NCBI GenBank assembly: GCA_029204225.1
Contig: CM055097.1
Location: 56,690,902-56,754,901 of the forward strand
Length of the DNA: 64,000 nt
Direction: 5' to 3'
Origin: Diphasiastrum complanatum
Lineage: Eukaryota; Streptophyta; Lycopodiopsida; Lycopodiales; Lycopodiaceae
The position numbers were made by a program, and so were the translations under genes. Positions 10,549 to 21,685 of this stretch are shown here, piece by piece (within the stretch, counting starts at the first letter, position 1; each line of letters starts with the position of its first letter). The notes below the pieces were generated by a model. The model was not told the origin of the DNA. It ran no database searches and saw nothing but the letters and a program-made list of their open reading frames with translations.

Positions 10549-11217
10549 TTAGACTTTTAACTTTTTCTTGTCATCTGAAAAAGCTCCACTTTTGTCTTTT
10601 GCATTAATGACAAAAGCAACATCTGTACCATTGCATGTATTCAACCGCATGTCCTCCTTTATCAATAAAGCACTAAATTTCTCAAAGCTCAAAACTGGAA
10701 TTTGTACTTGTGTGTTTAGTGCAGTCACCAAACCATCAAATTTTTGAGGAAGTAAACGAATGCATCTATGAGCCAGGTCTTCACTAGACTTGGCTATACC
10801 CACAACAGCCATTTGATCTTGCAAGTTCTTGATCCTGGTCAGAAAAATGTCTACAGATCCTCCATCAGCAAATCGTTCCATGGCCAATTGATTTTCCAGA
10901 TTTTGTATTCTGGTTTGATTTCTTGTCTCATACCGAGTCTTCAGAACAGTCCAAGCTTCACTAGCCTTGGAAGTATGTTGAATCAATGTTAACACAGAAT
11001 CTGAAACACTTGTTACAATTGTACATAACGCATCTGCATTCTGTTGCTTCCATGCCCGAAGCACTGCTGGATTGGGTGGTATCAAAATTGATGCATCTTT
11101 AGTATCTGGGGTCGGTTGTGGCTCAGCCTCCAATCCTAGAACATTCTTCAACAGTCCGTAGGAATCCAATATTGCACATATTTTAAACTTCCACAAGGTA
11201 TAGTTAGTTCCATCCAA
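10549..11217 (-). pseudogene. Copia Gag (222 aa frame)
   Basis: The frame begins MDGTNYTLWKFKICAIL and contains WTVLKTRYETRNQTRIQ, the usual copia Gag layout (L-G-NY--W, AW--L---Y). In a functional copia this capsid protein is fused to the zinc knuckle and polymerase, but here it stops at TAG near 10549. No LTR or tRNA primer site could be placed to the right. Confidence 0.88.
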
Positions 11218-11605
11218 CTTTTCTTCTGAAAACGCTGGTGGACAAATTTACATACATGATTGAACAACATCATCTTCTGACGCCATCAAACTACTTAGCT
11301 CTGCACACCTGTCAGTGCACTGATATTTCAGAAAAAAAATGCCTCTTTGATCTCTCTCAACGCAAATCACCGCAGGTACTAAGGTAGTGACCGCATCTGT
11401 ACCAAGGTAGCCAACATCTGTCCGCAGGCACCGAGGTAGTGACCACATCATCGCTCCCTGCCAAACAAATCTATCCAGAATTGTAGGTCAGCGTTGGACC
11501 TGAACCACTAATCACATCTATCCTGCACATCAATGCTGCCTTCCAAAGAAGAAGCCCAAGAAGTCCAAGAAGCCCAAGAAGAAACCGTGAGGGCAGGAGG
11601 AAAAA
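11218..11605. other. Unassigned right flank of the copia fragment
   Basis: It may contain decayed copia leader sequence, but no TGGTATCAGAG-type primer site or LTR edge is visible. A short AAGAAGCCCAAGAAG-type tandem lies at about 11545-11585. Confidence 0.4.
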
Positions 11606-11785
11606 ATGGTTATTTGAACTCTGGAATCGATCCCTGGGATCGACCCCAGAGTTCAAGCTCACATTTTCTCTGTTTTGAACCCAGGGATCGATCCCGAGAA
11701 TCGACCCCTGGGTTCAATCATGCATTTTTTTCATGCTTTGAACCCACAGATTCATCTCTAGGATCTACCCCAGGGTCCAACAGTC
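11606..11785. repeat. Tandem array of hairpin-forming units
   Basis: Three units spaced 61-63 bp apart each start with TTGAAC and end with its complement. Unit 1 has TTGAACTCTGG (11614-11624) paired with 11646-11656. Unit 2 has TTGAACCCAGGG (11675-11686) paired with 11706-11717. Unit 3, from 11738, is imperfect. ATCGAT-type cores lie in the loops. The overlapping plus-strand frame at 11533-11862 is the by-product of the repeat. Confidence 0.8.
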
Positions 11786-13330
11786 TTTGTTTTCATGAGT
11801 ACAAACCCAAGGATTGGGTTCAACGTTGTTTTTATTCACTTAACCGTAGAATAGGTTATTAGCATTTGAATTGTAGGATAGGTGACTCTGCACTTCAAAG
11901 CATTCATAGCTCGATCTTCTCCTTAAACCGTGGGCCAAGGTTTTTCGAACTGATTTTTACCAATTGTTGGGGGAGACATAAATATTTTGAGAGTTTTGGC
12001 TACTAAGCCGAGTTAGATTATTGTAAAATAACTCTTTTGTGGCCCTTATTACTAAAATTTTAACTTAAAATTAGTGAATTTATCGACTAAAACTTTTGAA
12101 TTATTAGGTGTTTTTTTAATTAATTTATCGATGTTTTGTATCTTAAATCACTATTTTAGTCTCAAAATGTCATTTTCACATTGAAAAATATGTTTATTTA
12201 ATGGCAGCATATTGTTTTTTAATTTAACTTGTATAATAATGCACTAAATGTTATTTTCAACAAGAAGCTTACAATGCACATGTCTGTGCAAAAATCAACC
12301 GAGAGAATAGTAATGTAAGAAAAAACCCTAGAACATTGAGTGAAGGCCGTAGAGACTCAAATATGGAGTAGCAAGTTATTCTTTTACAAACTTTCCTCGG
12401 TACATTTCCTTGTCGTCAACTGACAAGCTAAATCTAATTATGGCTAAATTGAAGGGCGATGACTGTTGCAAGTAAATCTTGTTTGTCAATGTTTGGCTAG
12501 ATCTACTCACGATGTGGTGTAGTATAGAGAGGATCGTCTGCTTTCTAAGTTTCTACCAAGCTTCAAACGGAGTGCGAAAATAGAAAACAATGATGAAGCA
12601 CTAAGGCTTACCCAACTAGTGCTCGAAATAGAAATGAAACTAACTAAGATGACAAAATACCAAACCTTACTAAGGCTTACCCAACTAGCAAGGTGATTAA
12701 ACTAAATCCTAGATTAACACCCAAAGGAAATTAGAATGGAAGATTGCGGCTAACTAATAACCAATCAACAAAATACATGCCACAATACAAACCAATGAGG
12801 AGGAGGCAAGAGGAGGCCCGAGCACCTTTTCTCAAGCTATGCACCTTCCCAAGGGAACACAAATGAAATAGAGAGATAATCTTAAAAATAGAGAACTTGA
12901 TAGCTTAATCTCAAAAGTGTTGTTTACAAGGCAAATACTCCTTTTATGGCAAGGAGGGTCTTCCATAAGTATCCACTAACTTATGGGACTAATCTGTTTC
13001 TAGCCTTTCTAGAACTTCTAACTTAGGATTTAGAACTTCAAACTTTCTTAACTTAGGAAAACTTAAGATACAATAAAAGTCTAAGTTCTAAATCTAAGTT
13101 TAAGCTATTTTATTATTTTTTAAGCTTCTACTCATGGGCTTACAAACATATGCCATGGCGGAAGTTTATTAACAAACACTCGTACGTGGACTTACAAAAC
13201 ACATGCCACGAAGTTTTATTTTTCTCTTTTTTATTTTTTTTGTGTTAGCACAGATGCTAACATTATTCCCCTCCTTATTGGATTGGTGGTCCCACACCAA
13301 TCGAAGCCTTTTCTTCTTGGATCTTCTGTG
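11786..13330. other. Unassigned AT-rich stretch
   Basis: No gene or transposon domain was recognised. A 19-bp direct repeat (CTAAGGCTTACCCAACTAG) occurs at about 12601 and 12670. Palindromic variants of CTTAGATTTAGAACTT recur at 13015-13110. Confidence 0.45.
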
Positions 13331-13397
13331 CTATAAGGGCTATCGACCAAAAGGTGGTGGGACGTGATTGAGGCAATGTGCTGCTTGATGGTGAAAG
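13331..13397. repeat. Dispersed repeat, first copy
   Basis: GCTATAAGGGCTATCGAC followed by GAGGCAATGTGCTGC and ATGGTGAAAGCAC recurs at 15558-15632. The two copies bracket the LTR-like segment and its tandem repeats, so they may be parts of one decayed retroelement. Confidence 0.65.
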
Positions 13398-14402
13398 CAC
13401 GGATAGTTGAATGGGTGTTCTCTGTGGGCTGATTCTGTAATCGATCTGTATGGGCGCGGCCAGGCAAAGGTCCTTTGGCAGGACTATCTCGAAGGGGGAC
13501 CTTGTCTTTGTCACCTGTTAGTAAACATGCCTGAGTGTCTTGCTTGCACGTATTCGTGGTGAGTCTTAGTACTCGTGCTTTGCCTGGTTTGCATGATTGC
13601 TTGTGATACAAGGAGCTGATGGCTCGAGAAGGAACCTTTCTTTTGAAGGCTGACACCATCAAACAAAGAGGACTACAGATTGTGCGGGGCGGATTCGCAG
13701 TTCAAGTACTCGCACGTGAACGGCAACGAAACGCGGATCAAACTGGTGCGACCCCTTGGCTCTCCACGAGGTCAATGGCTACATTTGGATTGATTCAAAG
13801 ACAGCTACTTCGAGCTAAGTGAGAGGTGCATTGCGGCGTACTCAAGCTTTGCCTACCTCAAAGAGCCAAAAATGAAAAGTATCAAGATCAAGCTGGGACA
13901 AGGAGAGAAATCAAGGTGCATAAGCAACAAGGCGCGGAGTGGACCATAAAGTGGGCAATCAAACGACAAATCCTTTGGCTCAGGGAGCCCTGATACCTGT
14001 GCAGAACTGATCAAATCTGGAGCTCGGGAAGCTCAACACAAAGTGCGTCAAGGACAAATCAGGAGCTCAAAGGAGCTCCAAAGTCAAAAGTCAGAAGCGA
14101 CGGGGGCGAACATTTCACAGAAAGGCCTCTGTCACCAGTTAAAAAGGTTCTTGGGTTTTACGTAAGCGATATAAAACCTACGCTTTTCCCAGACAAAGTG
14201 ATATTTTCAAGTTACGTATTTTTCAGTACAAAGAGCTGAGCCTCCGACTTGTGGTGTGCCAGCTTCAATGTTAATAAAAAGCGGCCAGTAAATTGAGTAC
14301 TGTGCCAAGTAGCTCAAATGTATAGTTAATTTTGATTGGGAGACACCTTCACATTAATCTGACATCTGAAGAGGACATCAGATTTTATAAAGGTGGGGTG
14401 GA
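13398..14402. other. Unassigned region left of the LTR-like segment
   Basis: No protein domain was recognised; frames at 13231-13662 and 13619-13822 are not family-like. By position it could be the decayed 3' internal part of a retroelement, ending in a purine-rich tract AAAGGTGGGGTGGA at about 14390-14402. Confidence 0.35.
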
Positions 14403-14934
14403 TGATGTAAACTTACCTTTACAAGCTTTACTTCCGGTGCCAGCAGCACCCCTGCTGCGCCCGGCACCACTGGCGTCGGCGCCGCTCCCGGCGCCACTGT
14501 GACCAGAATCCAGCCGGCGCCAAGTTCCTATGGCTGAAAATCTTTGACCGGTCCTAGCGAAGTCCAGAGAGCTCAGATCACCTCACACGATCTAGGCATG
14601 ATTAAAGGGATCAATAAATTCTAGAGAGAGAAAATGTGCTTTACCAGCCTGGGTAGAGTACTTGGTATGAGGGGAGGTGGCGAATCCCACCAATACTATA
14701 GGGGAGCGCGGGTTGCGCCTCAGCGCGAGCTCCGACCAAGTCTCAGCCTCCCTGGCTGGAATGTTGTCCTGGCACTCGCCTTGGCATGCCAGCGCCCCGG
14801 AGACTAGGGTCGGTCACACACTTGAGATGTAACCTTCTCAGCTTTATCAATAAAGTGGGATTTTTCTCAAACTGACTCTGATTACCTTCTGGGTTTCAGT
14901 GTTCGGTAAAAGCGCCAGTTGTGAGGCCGCCTCA
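14403..14934 (+). repeat. Probable LTR of a gypsy-type element, GC-rich
   Basis: A purine tract is followed by TGATGTAAAC, and the segment ends at CTCA about 532 bp later. An AATAAA signal lies at 14849-14854. A primer-site-like TTTGGCACATAGCTGAGGG follows at about 14944, resembling the TTTGGCGCC sites of some gypsy groups. A strikingly GC-rich block of repeated GGCGCC/CGGCACC lies at 14440-14520. No second LTR was found, so boundaries are tentative. Confidence 0.45.
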
Positions 14935-14985
14935 AACTTTTTAATTTGGCACATAGCTGAGGGTCGTATCCAGGGACGCCATCGG

Positions 14986-15540
14986 TATGCCGTCGGGACC
15001 ATTCGGTCCGCGGCGCCAGCGGTATGATGTCGGGACCATCTGGTCCAGGAACTGGTTGTCTCCATATCTGTCGCGGCTTGTGGTTCCGAGTGTTCCTTGC
15101 ATGAACGTGAATGGGTTAAGCTCTAGGGGAACGGGCTCTAACATGTCGGCTGAGTTGGATGCCTTGCTTGGGTGGAAGTTACCTGTTTATGGCTGTTCAG
15201 TCTGGCGTGGCGCCAGGTTGGCTTCCAGCGCTCGTGACGAAGCTTCCAGATGGTTAAGTTCGATGTGAGTCAGACCAGTTTCTTGGAATGGATGTTACTC
15301 GTTTGTAACGAGTTGGTTAAGTTTGATGTATGTCGGGCAGCTTGCTTGGAGGGAAGTCACCCACATCGGGACCCCCGATCTGGCATGGCGCCAGGTTGGA
15401 TCTCAACGTTGGTTTCTGAACTTCCAGTTGGTTAAGTCTGATCGTTGTTGGCTGCTTGTATGTCAACTGGGTTTGGACGGCAAGAGTTGAAGGCTGGAAA
15501 GCTAAGTCGCGGTTTCCAGGTGCGTCCACGATTGGGTTGG
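14986..15540. repeat. Short tandem repeats downstream of the LTR-like segment
   Basis: CGGTATG-CGTCGGGACCAT occurs twice about 35 bp apart (14986, 15021). A unit of about 180 bp, marked by TGGCGCCAGGTTGG, CTTCCAG and GGTTAAGT, occurs at about 15200 and 15379, with a partial copy between them. No coding region is supported. Confidence 0.6.
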
Positions 15541-15557
15541 TGTGCTGTCGATCGTTT

Positions 15558-15632
15558 AGCTATAAGGGCTATCGACTAGATTTGGTGGGGGCGTTAGTGA
15601 GGCAATGTGCTGCCTAATGGTGAAAGCACGAG
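15558..15632. repeat. Dispersed repeat, second copy
   Basis: This matches 13331-13397 in the same orientation, including GCTATAAGGGCTATCGAC and GTGAGGCAATGTGCTGCCT. Confidence 0.65.
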
Positions 15633-15659
15633 TGCGTCCACGGGGGTGGTATATTCGAG

Positions 15660-16730
15660 GATAGCTGTCGATCGTTTGCTATCACTTGATATAGCTCAAA
15701 TTTGATATATATATCTCAAGATACCTCAAGTTTGATATACAGGCTAGCTTGGATTTGACACTTATTACTTGACATAGTTCATTGAGATTAACTGATCTTG
15801 TACTTAGTATCCTTATTTCACTCGAGATTGAGCCCTTGTTGATGGAATTGGCTCCGACAATTTGAGATGCTTCAAATTGAAATTTAATAACTCAAGATAC
15901 ATCAATATTGGCTCTTATGACTTGAGGTTTCATATTGAGTGATCAAATTCGAGGATGTTGAAATTTAGGAGATTCAACTAGCTCAAATTTGAGGCCTATA
16001 GTTTGAGATAATTCAACTTTGATGCCTATCATGCAATTTTGACACTTATCATTCCACACAGCTCATTGAGGGTTTTAGTTTGACCAATTTCAAGTTTAGT
16101 ACATTTAGATTGCCCTTATCAGAGAGCTCAGTTTTGACCCCTACATATATCATCGGTAAAATTGACATATAACTCAAATTTGATGTCTATCGTGCGAGAT
16201 AGTTCAATTTGGGTCCTTGTGTTGAGGAAAAGAACATTCAGATTGCTTATATTTAACACCTTATCGATGTAATTGATTTCTGTCAATGGATGTAGCTCAA
16301 ATACGATGTGTATCCCTTGAGGTAGCTTGAGTTTGATATATACATTGCAAGGTAGCTCAAAATTGATGCTTATTACTTTACACAGGTTATTGAGTGAGGA
16401 TAATTGATCAATCTTGCATTTAGTATCTTGGGATTAGTCGAGATTGGCCCCTTGTTGATGGGATTGAACCCGATGACTCAAGATTGATCAAATATGATAT
16501 CTCTAAATCAAGATAGACCAATATTGGCTCTGATGACTCAAGCTTGCACATTCATGACCAAATTCAAGAATGGTGAAATTTAGGGAAATCAAATAGCTCA
16601 TATTTGAAGCCTATAAGTTGAGATAACCCAGATTTGATTCCTAACATGCGGCTTTGGTCCTTATCACTCACAATAGATCATTGAAATCGGACCAGTCTTG
16701 AGTTTACTACATTCCCGTATTAGTGAATTT
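15660..16730. repeat. Satellite-like DNA with a higher-order repeat
   Basis: Variants of a roughly 30-bp motif (AGCTCAAATTTGATGCCTAT followed by a TTGAGATAG-type tail) fill the region. A larger period of about 616 bp is visible: CCCTTGTTGATGG occurs at 15833 and 16449 with matching neighbours (GAGATTG before, ATGACTTGAG/GATGACTCAAG after). The copies are diverged, as in an old satellite. No coding sequence. Confidence 0.75.
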
Positions 16731-17045
16731 GTAGTTCAGAGCCAACAATGGCACATGCTATGTAGCGTGGAAGAGTGATCGAAAAATCATCTATGCTATA
16801 ATAGAATGTGGAGATAGAACACCCACAAAGACTGTGTAGAGAGAGCACGCTTACAAGAGAATGTGTGCAGCCAGCGTACAGGAGCCACAAACTCCCAAAT
16901 GAGCCCAATTATGCAAAATAATCTAGGGCCGAAAATGGCCTTAAAATCGACTGAACGTCAATTTCGTATGTTTCAAGCTTTGAGTAAAGGATCTGATGCC
17001 TTGCATAGAGAAAACCCAATTGCTCATTTATTATTGTTGGTGCAG

Positions 17046-17280
17046 ACATCTGTGATCATGGCGGAGAAGAGCATTGATTTGATCGAAACCGATGAATGCC
17101 TCAATGCATGTGGTTTGGAGAGAATGGCAATTGGGTTATCAACAGACGGCCTGCTCGATCCCAAATTTGCTGCTCGATTCTGCGAGCCAGCGTGCCAAAC
17201 CAGCTGTCCCAACATCATCGATCTCTTGACAAAGCTCGCTGTAGGAGAAGGTGATCTCTACTCAAATCTTTTATCATCCA
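17046..17280 (+). pseudogene. PAR1 (photoassimilate-responsive) protein exon
   Basis: After an acceptor-like TTGGTGCAG (17037-17045) the frame reads IMAEKSIDLIETDECLNACG, then GLSTDGLLDP, CEPACQTSCPNIIDL and AVGEG. The Cys pattern (ECxxxCG ... C...C...CPN) and the LAAGEG-like end are diagnostic of the plant PAR1 family of small secreted Cys-rich proteins; their biochemical role is unclear. The first exon, with signal peptide and N-terminal cysteines, is not present, and satellite DNA lies immediately upstream. It is therefore a fragment, although this exon itself carries no stop. Confidence 0.75.
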
Positions 17281-17708
17281 ATCAGCAAAAGCTGCTACTT
17301 GCTCATAATTTTCTCATAAATCCGAACTGCATTTTTCTTGTACAGGTATCTATCTCCAAACCTGTGCAACTTTCTCTGGCCAGAAACATGAAGCCTCATT
17401 GCTGGACATGGCTTCATGCACAAATATGCAAGGTTTCTGGGAGAATATGCTCCTACTCCTGCCTAGTAATAAGTTTAGAATGATGTCTTTTTGTGTATAT
17501 ATATACCTCCCTGGATTTGAATAACTTCATAATGCCTAGTGTAGCTGGAGGAAATAAACCATCATATCTTCTGATTTACAAGAGATCACAACGACTAGGT
17601 AGCATCCTATATCCATAGTATCCGGATTGCCTATTTTGATGCAACATTTTTGTTGATAAATTATTTATATATTCTCAGAAAAATTATAGTGCTGATGTTT
17701 GCATCCAG
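17281..17708. other. Spacer between PAR1 and AP2 relics
   Basis: The PAR1 frame runs on to 17483 without family resemblance, through an acceptor-like TTTTTCTTGTACAG at about 17346. No other gene was recognised. Confidence 0.4.
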
Positions 17709-17802
17709 ACAGAGTGGAGGAAGCCGCTGCTGCATATGACATGGCAGCCATTACAGAGGCCTTAACAGAGCCACGAATTTTGATCTAAGTTGCTACATCC
17801 GG
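17709..17802 (+). pseudogene. AP2-domain exon relic
   Basis: Directly after TTGCATCCAG the frame reads RVEEAAAAYDMAAI, and after a one-base shift TNFDLSCYIR. In AP2-subfamily transcription factors (WRI1/ANT-like) the corresponding region reads EEAAAAYDMAAI-RG-NAVTNFDLS-Y. The segment between the two motifs is degraded. The piece ends in CCG|GTGGTT, a plausible donor site. The rest of the DNA-binding domain was not found. Confidence 0.65.
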
Positions 17803-18296
17803 TGGTTATGTCCAGGTCATATGAATGGTGATTCAGAAGTTGTTGAGCTTTCGAGCTCCAAAACTGAAGAAAATACCATGCAACGCTACTTTTGTGTCGC
17901 TAAATCCTAAACTCGTTAATGTTACACATTTTTAACAATTTCCACGCAATTTCTATCTTATTGAAATCTGGACGATCACAATTATCTTTTTGTATCCGTT
18001 AGAGCTTGGTTAATTTCACAATCCTTTCAGACATGCAATCTAACCTTTCTCCTAAGCCTAGCCTAGTTTTTTTGGTGCTTATCACGTGTATTGTCGTGTT
18101 TCGACCATGATAGATAAAGCAGCGCAATGCAATAACTATCTATCTAGGAGCTGTTGCCATACTTGGACTAAAAACTAAATATTCTGCAGTCATCAATTGC
18201 GCTTAATCCTGGACTAGTAGTACATTCTTACTAAAGATAAGCATGAAACCTGCATCGTAATTCATTCATGGATCAGATAGTGCATTGCAGTCCGTT
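17803..18296. other. Unassigned spacer before duplication copy B
   Basis: No gene was recognised. Confidence 0.4.
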
Positions 18297-19252
18297 AGCA
18301 AAGATAAGTTAATTTCGTAATCAGTAATTTGCCAGTGTTTGAATCAGATAGTGCAACCCAACTGGCATGCAATCATCCTTTCTAATCTGTAATCCAGCAA
18401 TGCTGTTCTGATGCAGAATCGTCAGAAGCGAAGCATCGGAATGAGCTAGCAAGCCTAGAGTTGGCGCCAAAAGGTTGATTAGAGACAGTTGTGGAGAAAA
18501 AGGACACCCAAATCTCTGTATATACGTATGTGCTTTGTTTTCTACGAATATATGATAAGATTTGTTCATCACACTCAGTGTTTTTCGTTACAGCTTGTCT
18601 CTTGTGAGTATCTGATAGGATTAAGTTCTTTATCTAATTTTAAACAGGTTGCTTCATGCTTGAATAATGTAGCATGTTCGTGCATCAATGAGTTGTATGG
18701 GTGCAGCAAGGCTTTTCATGTGTGGTCTCTATTGCTAATGCAGGTGACATAGATTTGAATCGCATGAGTGCAGGTGGAACAATTTCCTAGATGAAAAAAA
18801 AGAAGCTTTTTCCTAGTTGCAATTGAACACAACTAGCAGATCTAGTTGTGCGTGCTGTGTGCATAAAAGAAATCAGGAGAGATCTCAAAATGCGCTGGAT
18901 TAAGCAGTTCTGGACAAGCCGGCATGAAGTAAAACAACAACCATTGAGCATAATGTCCAATATTGTTACACACTCAACCAAAAGAAAGGCAGGTATCTAC
19001 GCATCAGACGTCGCCGGACAACACAATCACAATCACGTAATACAAAACCATAATGTTTATCATATTATCATAGCAGCAACATCATTACGATTTAGTAATC
19101 CGATCACAACTATGTGATCCAACAGCATCGCACTAGTCCTAACAACGGCATTCACTATACTATTATAACAAGCTTCTTCGTCATTTATAGCACAAATGAC
19201 ATGAGGAAGCATATGCCGATTTCATAGAATAAGATGCAGATAACTATGAATC

Positions 19253-19603
19253 CTATTCCCAACATCCAGTCCCCTGACCAGGCACAGTGACGCTCTTGAT
19301 AGGGTTAGCTTCGACAACACCCAGCCACTTTTCATGCTTATCGTAGAAGCTGACAATGAATTTATCGTGTTCCGTCTTGAACTTGAAGCTAACCGTGTTA
19401 TTGTGTAGCTCGTGCAGGTTATCGGTGTACAATGTGCCGGTAATCGTCTCCAGTACAGCTGAACTAGTGTCAACTATGGCAGAGCCTGCAAAATTTTTGC
19501 TCTCGTCATGTATTTTGAGAGCCAGGAGCTTGATGCCGCTCACTGCCTCTCCATGGACATGACCCTGATAAAGGTACTTTTTGCTTACTTGGTCTTGCGC
19601 CAT
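19253..19603 (-). CDS. Small conserved protein of unknown function, copy B (116 aa)
   Basis: The ATG (complement of 19601-19603) and the TAG stop are at the same places as in copy A. The protein keeps MAQDQVSKKYLYQGH and GQGTGCWE and differs from copy A at only a few residues (SKNF for SKTF, FKFKTE for FQFTTE). The leader with its GAGT tract is also retained. Family unknown. Frame retention in a region of heavy decay suggests function or recent duplication. Confidence 0.75.
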   Translation of the reverse strand: MAQDQVSKKYLYQGHVHGEAVSGIKLLALKIHDESKNFAGSAIVDTSSAVLETITGTLYTDNLHELHNNTVSFKFKTEHDKFIVSFYDKHEKWLGVVEANPIKSVTVPGQGTGCWE

Positions 19604-20040
19604 GCTTGAAATTAAAGTTGAATGGGTTTGTGGGATGAGCTTCAAGCGAGAGCAGTAGCAGTACCGACGACTCCTGAGAGACCAGCGAGTGAATGAGAGA
19701 GTTGTCACTCCTGAGATGAGACGAGTGAGTGAATGAGTGAGTGAGATCAGGCTATAAACTGCGTGAAGAAGAATAAACTTTTTGTAAAATGATGCTAGAT
19801 AAAGAAGAATAAACTTTTGAGAAAGATGTTGCACGATCGATAAAGAAGAATAAACTTTAAGTAAAATATGTTTGAAAAAGAAGATGCTACACTATTCACG
19901 AAGAAGCCATAAACTTTATTCAGGAAGATATACTTCTGGAAAAACTTAGATGCTACACTAACCCGATGCTAGATGAACATCACAGGCTTTAACTAGGATA
20001 GCTTAAAATGCCCTTCCACTCTTTGCCACACACTCTCTAG

Positions 20041-20042
<2 letters not shown>

Positions 20043-20129
<87 letters not shown>
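20043..20129. repeat. GA microsatellite, 87 bp
   Basis: An uninterrupted AG dinucleotide tract sits at the site that reads GAATGAGAGAGAAATATATA in copy A and has 24 bp of GA in copy C. Confidence 0.98.
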
Positions 20130-20131
<2 letters not shown>

Positions 20132-20385
20132 ACATTGGGCCAATCTGAATACAATAGCATCGATTTGCAAGATATAGAGCAGCTGCAATATATTCATCTA
20201 CCAATAGGCAATTTGAGTTTTTCAAGCATTGGCTTTTAGTAAATCTTACCTTTATGTGCATCGATGACTAACCAAAGCTAAAATCCACTCTAATAAGTTG
20301 CTCTCTTCTTTCAATAAGGGTTATTGTACTAGATATACTATGTGCACACAATTGAGATCGACTATAACATATTTTTTGTAAATGT

Positions 20386-20678
20386 CTAAGTGTCGGTGCA
20401 ATTTGATGGTGAATGCCTAACTCATATATAGTTTCGTGGGTCGAAATACTGACGCTTGACCTAGAATCTATGGGTACATTATCTAAAATACAACCATTGA
20501 TTAAATTTTAATTTTGGATTGGCCTTCATCGCCATAATTCACTAGTCCTACATCCACTGGTGGCAACTTAGCTTTCTTTCTTTTCTTCTTTTGTAAAACT
20601 TAATCTCCTTTTTATAATACTGGTTATCTTCTGATTATTGTTTAAATGTTATATTTGGAATTCTAGAAGCAAAATCTT
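20386..20678. other. Unassigned spacer
   Basis: It may include decayed retroelement sequence belonging to the gypsy fragment on its right. No domain was recognised. Confidence 0.4.
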
Positions 20679-21170
20679 TTACCATATCATAAGAACGATT
20701 TTAAGCGATGATGGATCTCTAGGCAATTCAATGTTTATGATTGGATTTGCAAATGTCACCTTCTTAACTTTCTTAGCCTGTGAACTAATATCTACTTGAT
20801 AATACTTTTCATCCAACCGATCAAAGTCTAGATCCTTATTAAGAGTAGTTTCTAAGGGCTTTTCTGCAATTTGCATCTTGTTTGTTGCATTTTTTGCGCT
20901 TTTTGCAAAATTTGCATTTTTTACCTTCATAATTTTCTTCTTATCTCGAAGAGTTAAATTATCTTTCCTACTTCTAGTCGTAACTTTATTTACATCTGAT
21001 TCCAAATCGGGCCAATCCTGGTCTTGATCTTCTAGTATCTCTGATTCTACTTCTATTCTCTAGACTACCATATCAGGACTAGACTTAGATGGTCGAGGCT
21101 CATCTTCCCTAGGTGAATCTACAAACCGTGGTTTAGACCTCGGTTGTTGTGATTGAGGACATTCTGCAGT
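20679..21170 (-). pseudogene. Gypsy zinc knuckle and following linker
   Basis: On the minus strand a degraded knuckle (NYKGKGHVTAECPQ, first two Cys lost) is followed by a charged, low-complexity stretch with two stops and then a 108-residue frame rich in Lys and Asn. In gypsy elements such a linker lies between nucleocapsid and protease. No DTG/DSG protease motif is visible. It is fused at its right to integrase of another gypsy. Confidence 0.65.
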
Positions 21171-21685
21171 TACATGTCCTTTTCCCTTGTAGTTAGGTCC
21201 AACGGAGATAGGGGAACGAGACTGAAAACCGTACAAGAGCATAAAAGGACTAAAATCAGTGGCAGAATGCTTCATACTATTGTATGTGAACTCAACCATT
21301 GGGAGCCATGTTCAGTCTGACCATCGGTTTCTGGGTGATCCGTAGACGATAGACTTAAAGTAGTTTCCAGTCTTTCAAAGACCGCCTGCCAAAATTTGCC
21401 AGTGATCTTGGAATCACGATCACTAACAATATCGTTCGACAAACCATACAACCTGAACAACTTTTCAACGAAAAGTTGAGCAAGTTCAGAAGCTTTGACA
21501 ATAGTTTTTGTTGGAATAAATTGTGCCATTTTGGTTAGTCTGTCAACTACTACCCAAATAGCATCGTGACCCTTCCCTGACTTGGGAAGTTCGACCACAA
21601 AATCCATGGAAATACTTTTCCATTTCTTGCTGGGAATTTCCAATGGATGCAACAGACCAGCTGCTTTACTGATTAACTTCTCCAA
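21171..21685 (-). pseudogene. Gypsy integrase fragment (element 2)
   Basis: The motifs are FVVELPKSGKGHDAIWVVVDRL, SDRDSKITGKFW and SMKHSATDFSPFMLLYG, very close to element 1 at 6829-8004. Catalytic-core parts are joined with an internal deletion around 21300. The C-terminal part stops at QSRSPISVGP, where the frame continues into foreign gag knuckle sequence. Confidence 0.88.

Larger units (their letters stand above)
18297..20385. repeat. Segmental duplication copy B
   Basis: It matches copy A from its left edge. The GA microsatellite at 20043-20129 replaces sequence present in copy A, and about 0.5 kb is missing between the GCAAGATA at 20170 and GAGCAGCTGCAATATATTC. Similarity ends at about 20385 inside the 0.7-kb repeat unit. 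Confidence 0.9.

Noticed and set aside
11533-11862. 109-residue frame with repeated DRSRESTPG-like units
   Set aside because: The repetition follows the 61-bp hairpin units at DNA level, and the opposite strand is open too.
13231-13662. 143-residue minus-strand frame
   Set aside because: It overlaps a dispersed repeat, is open in a second frame as well, and resembles no protein family.
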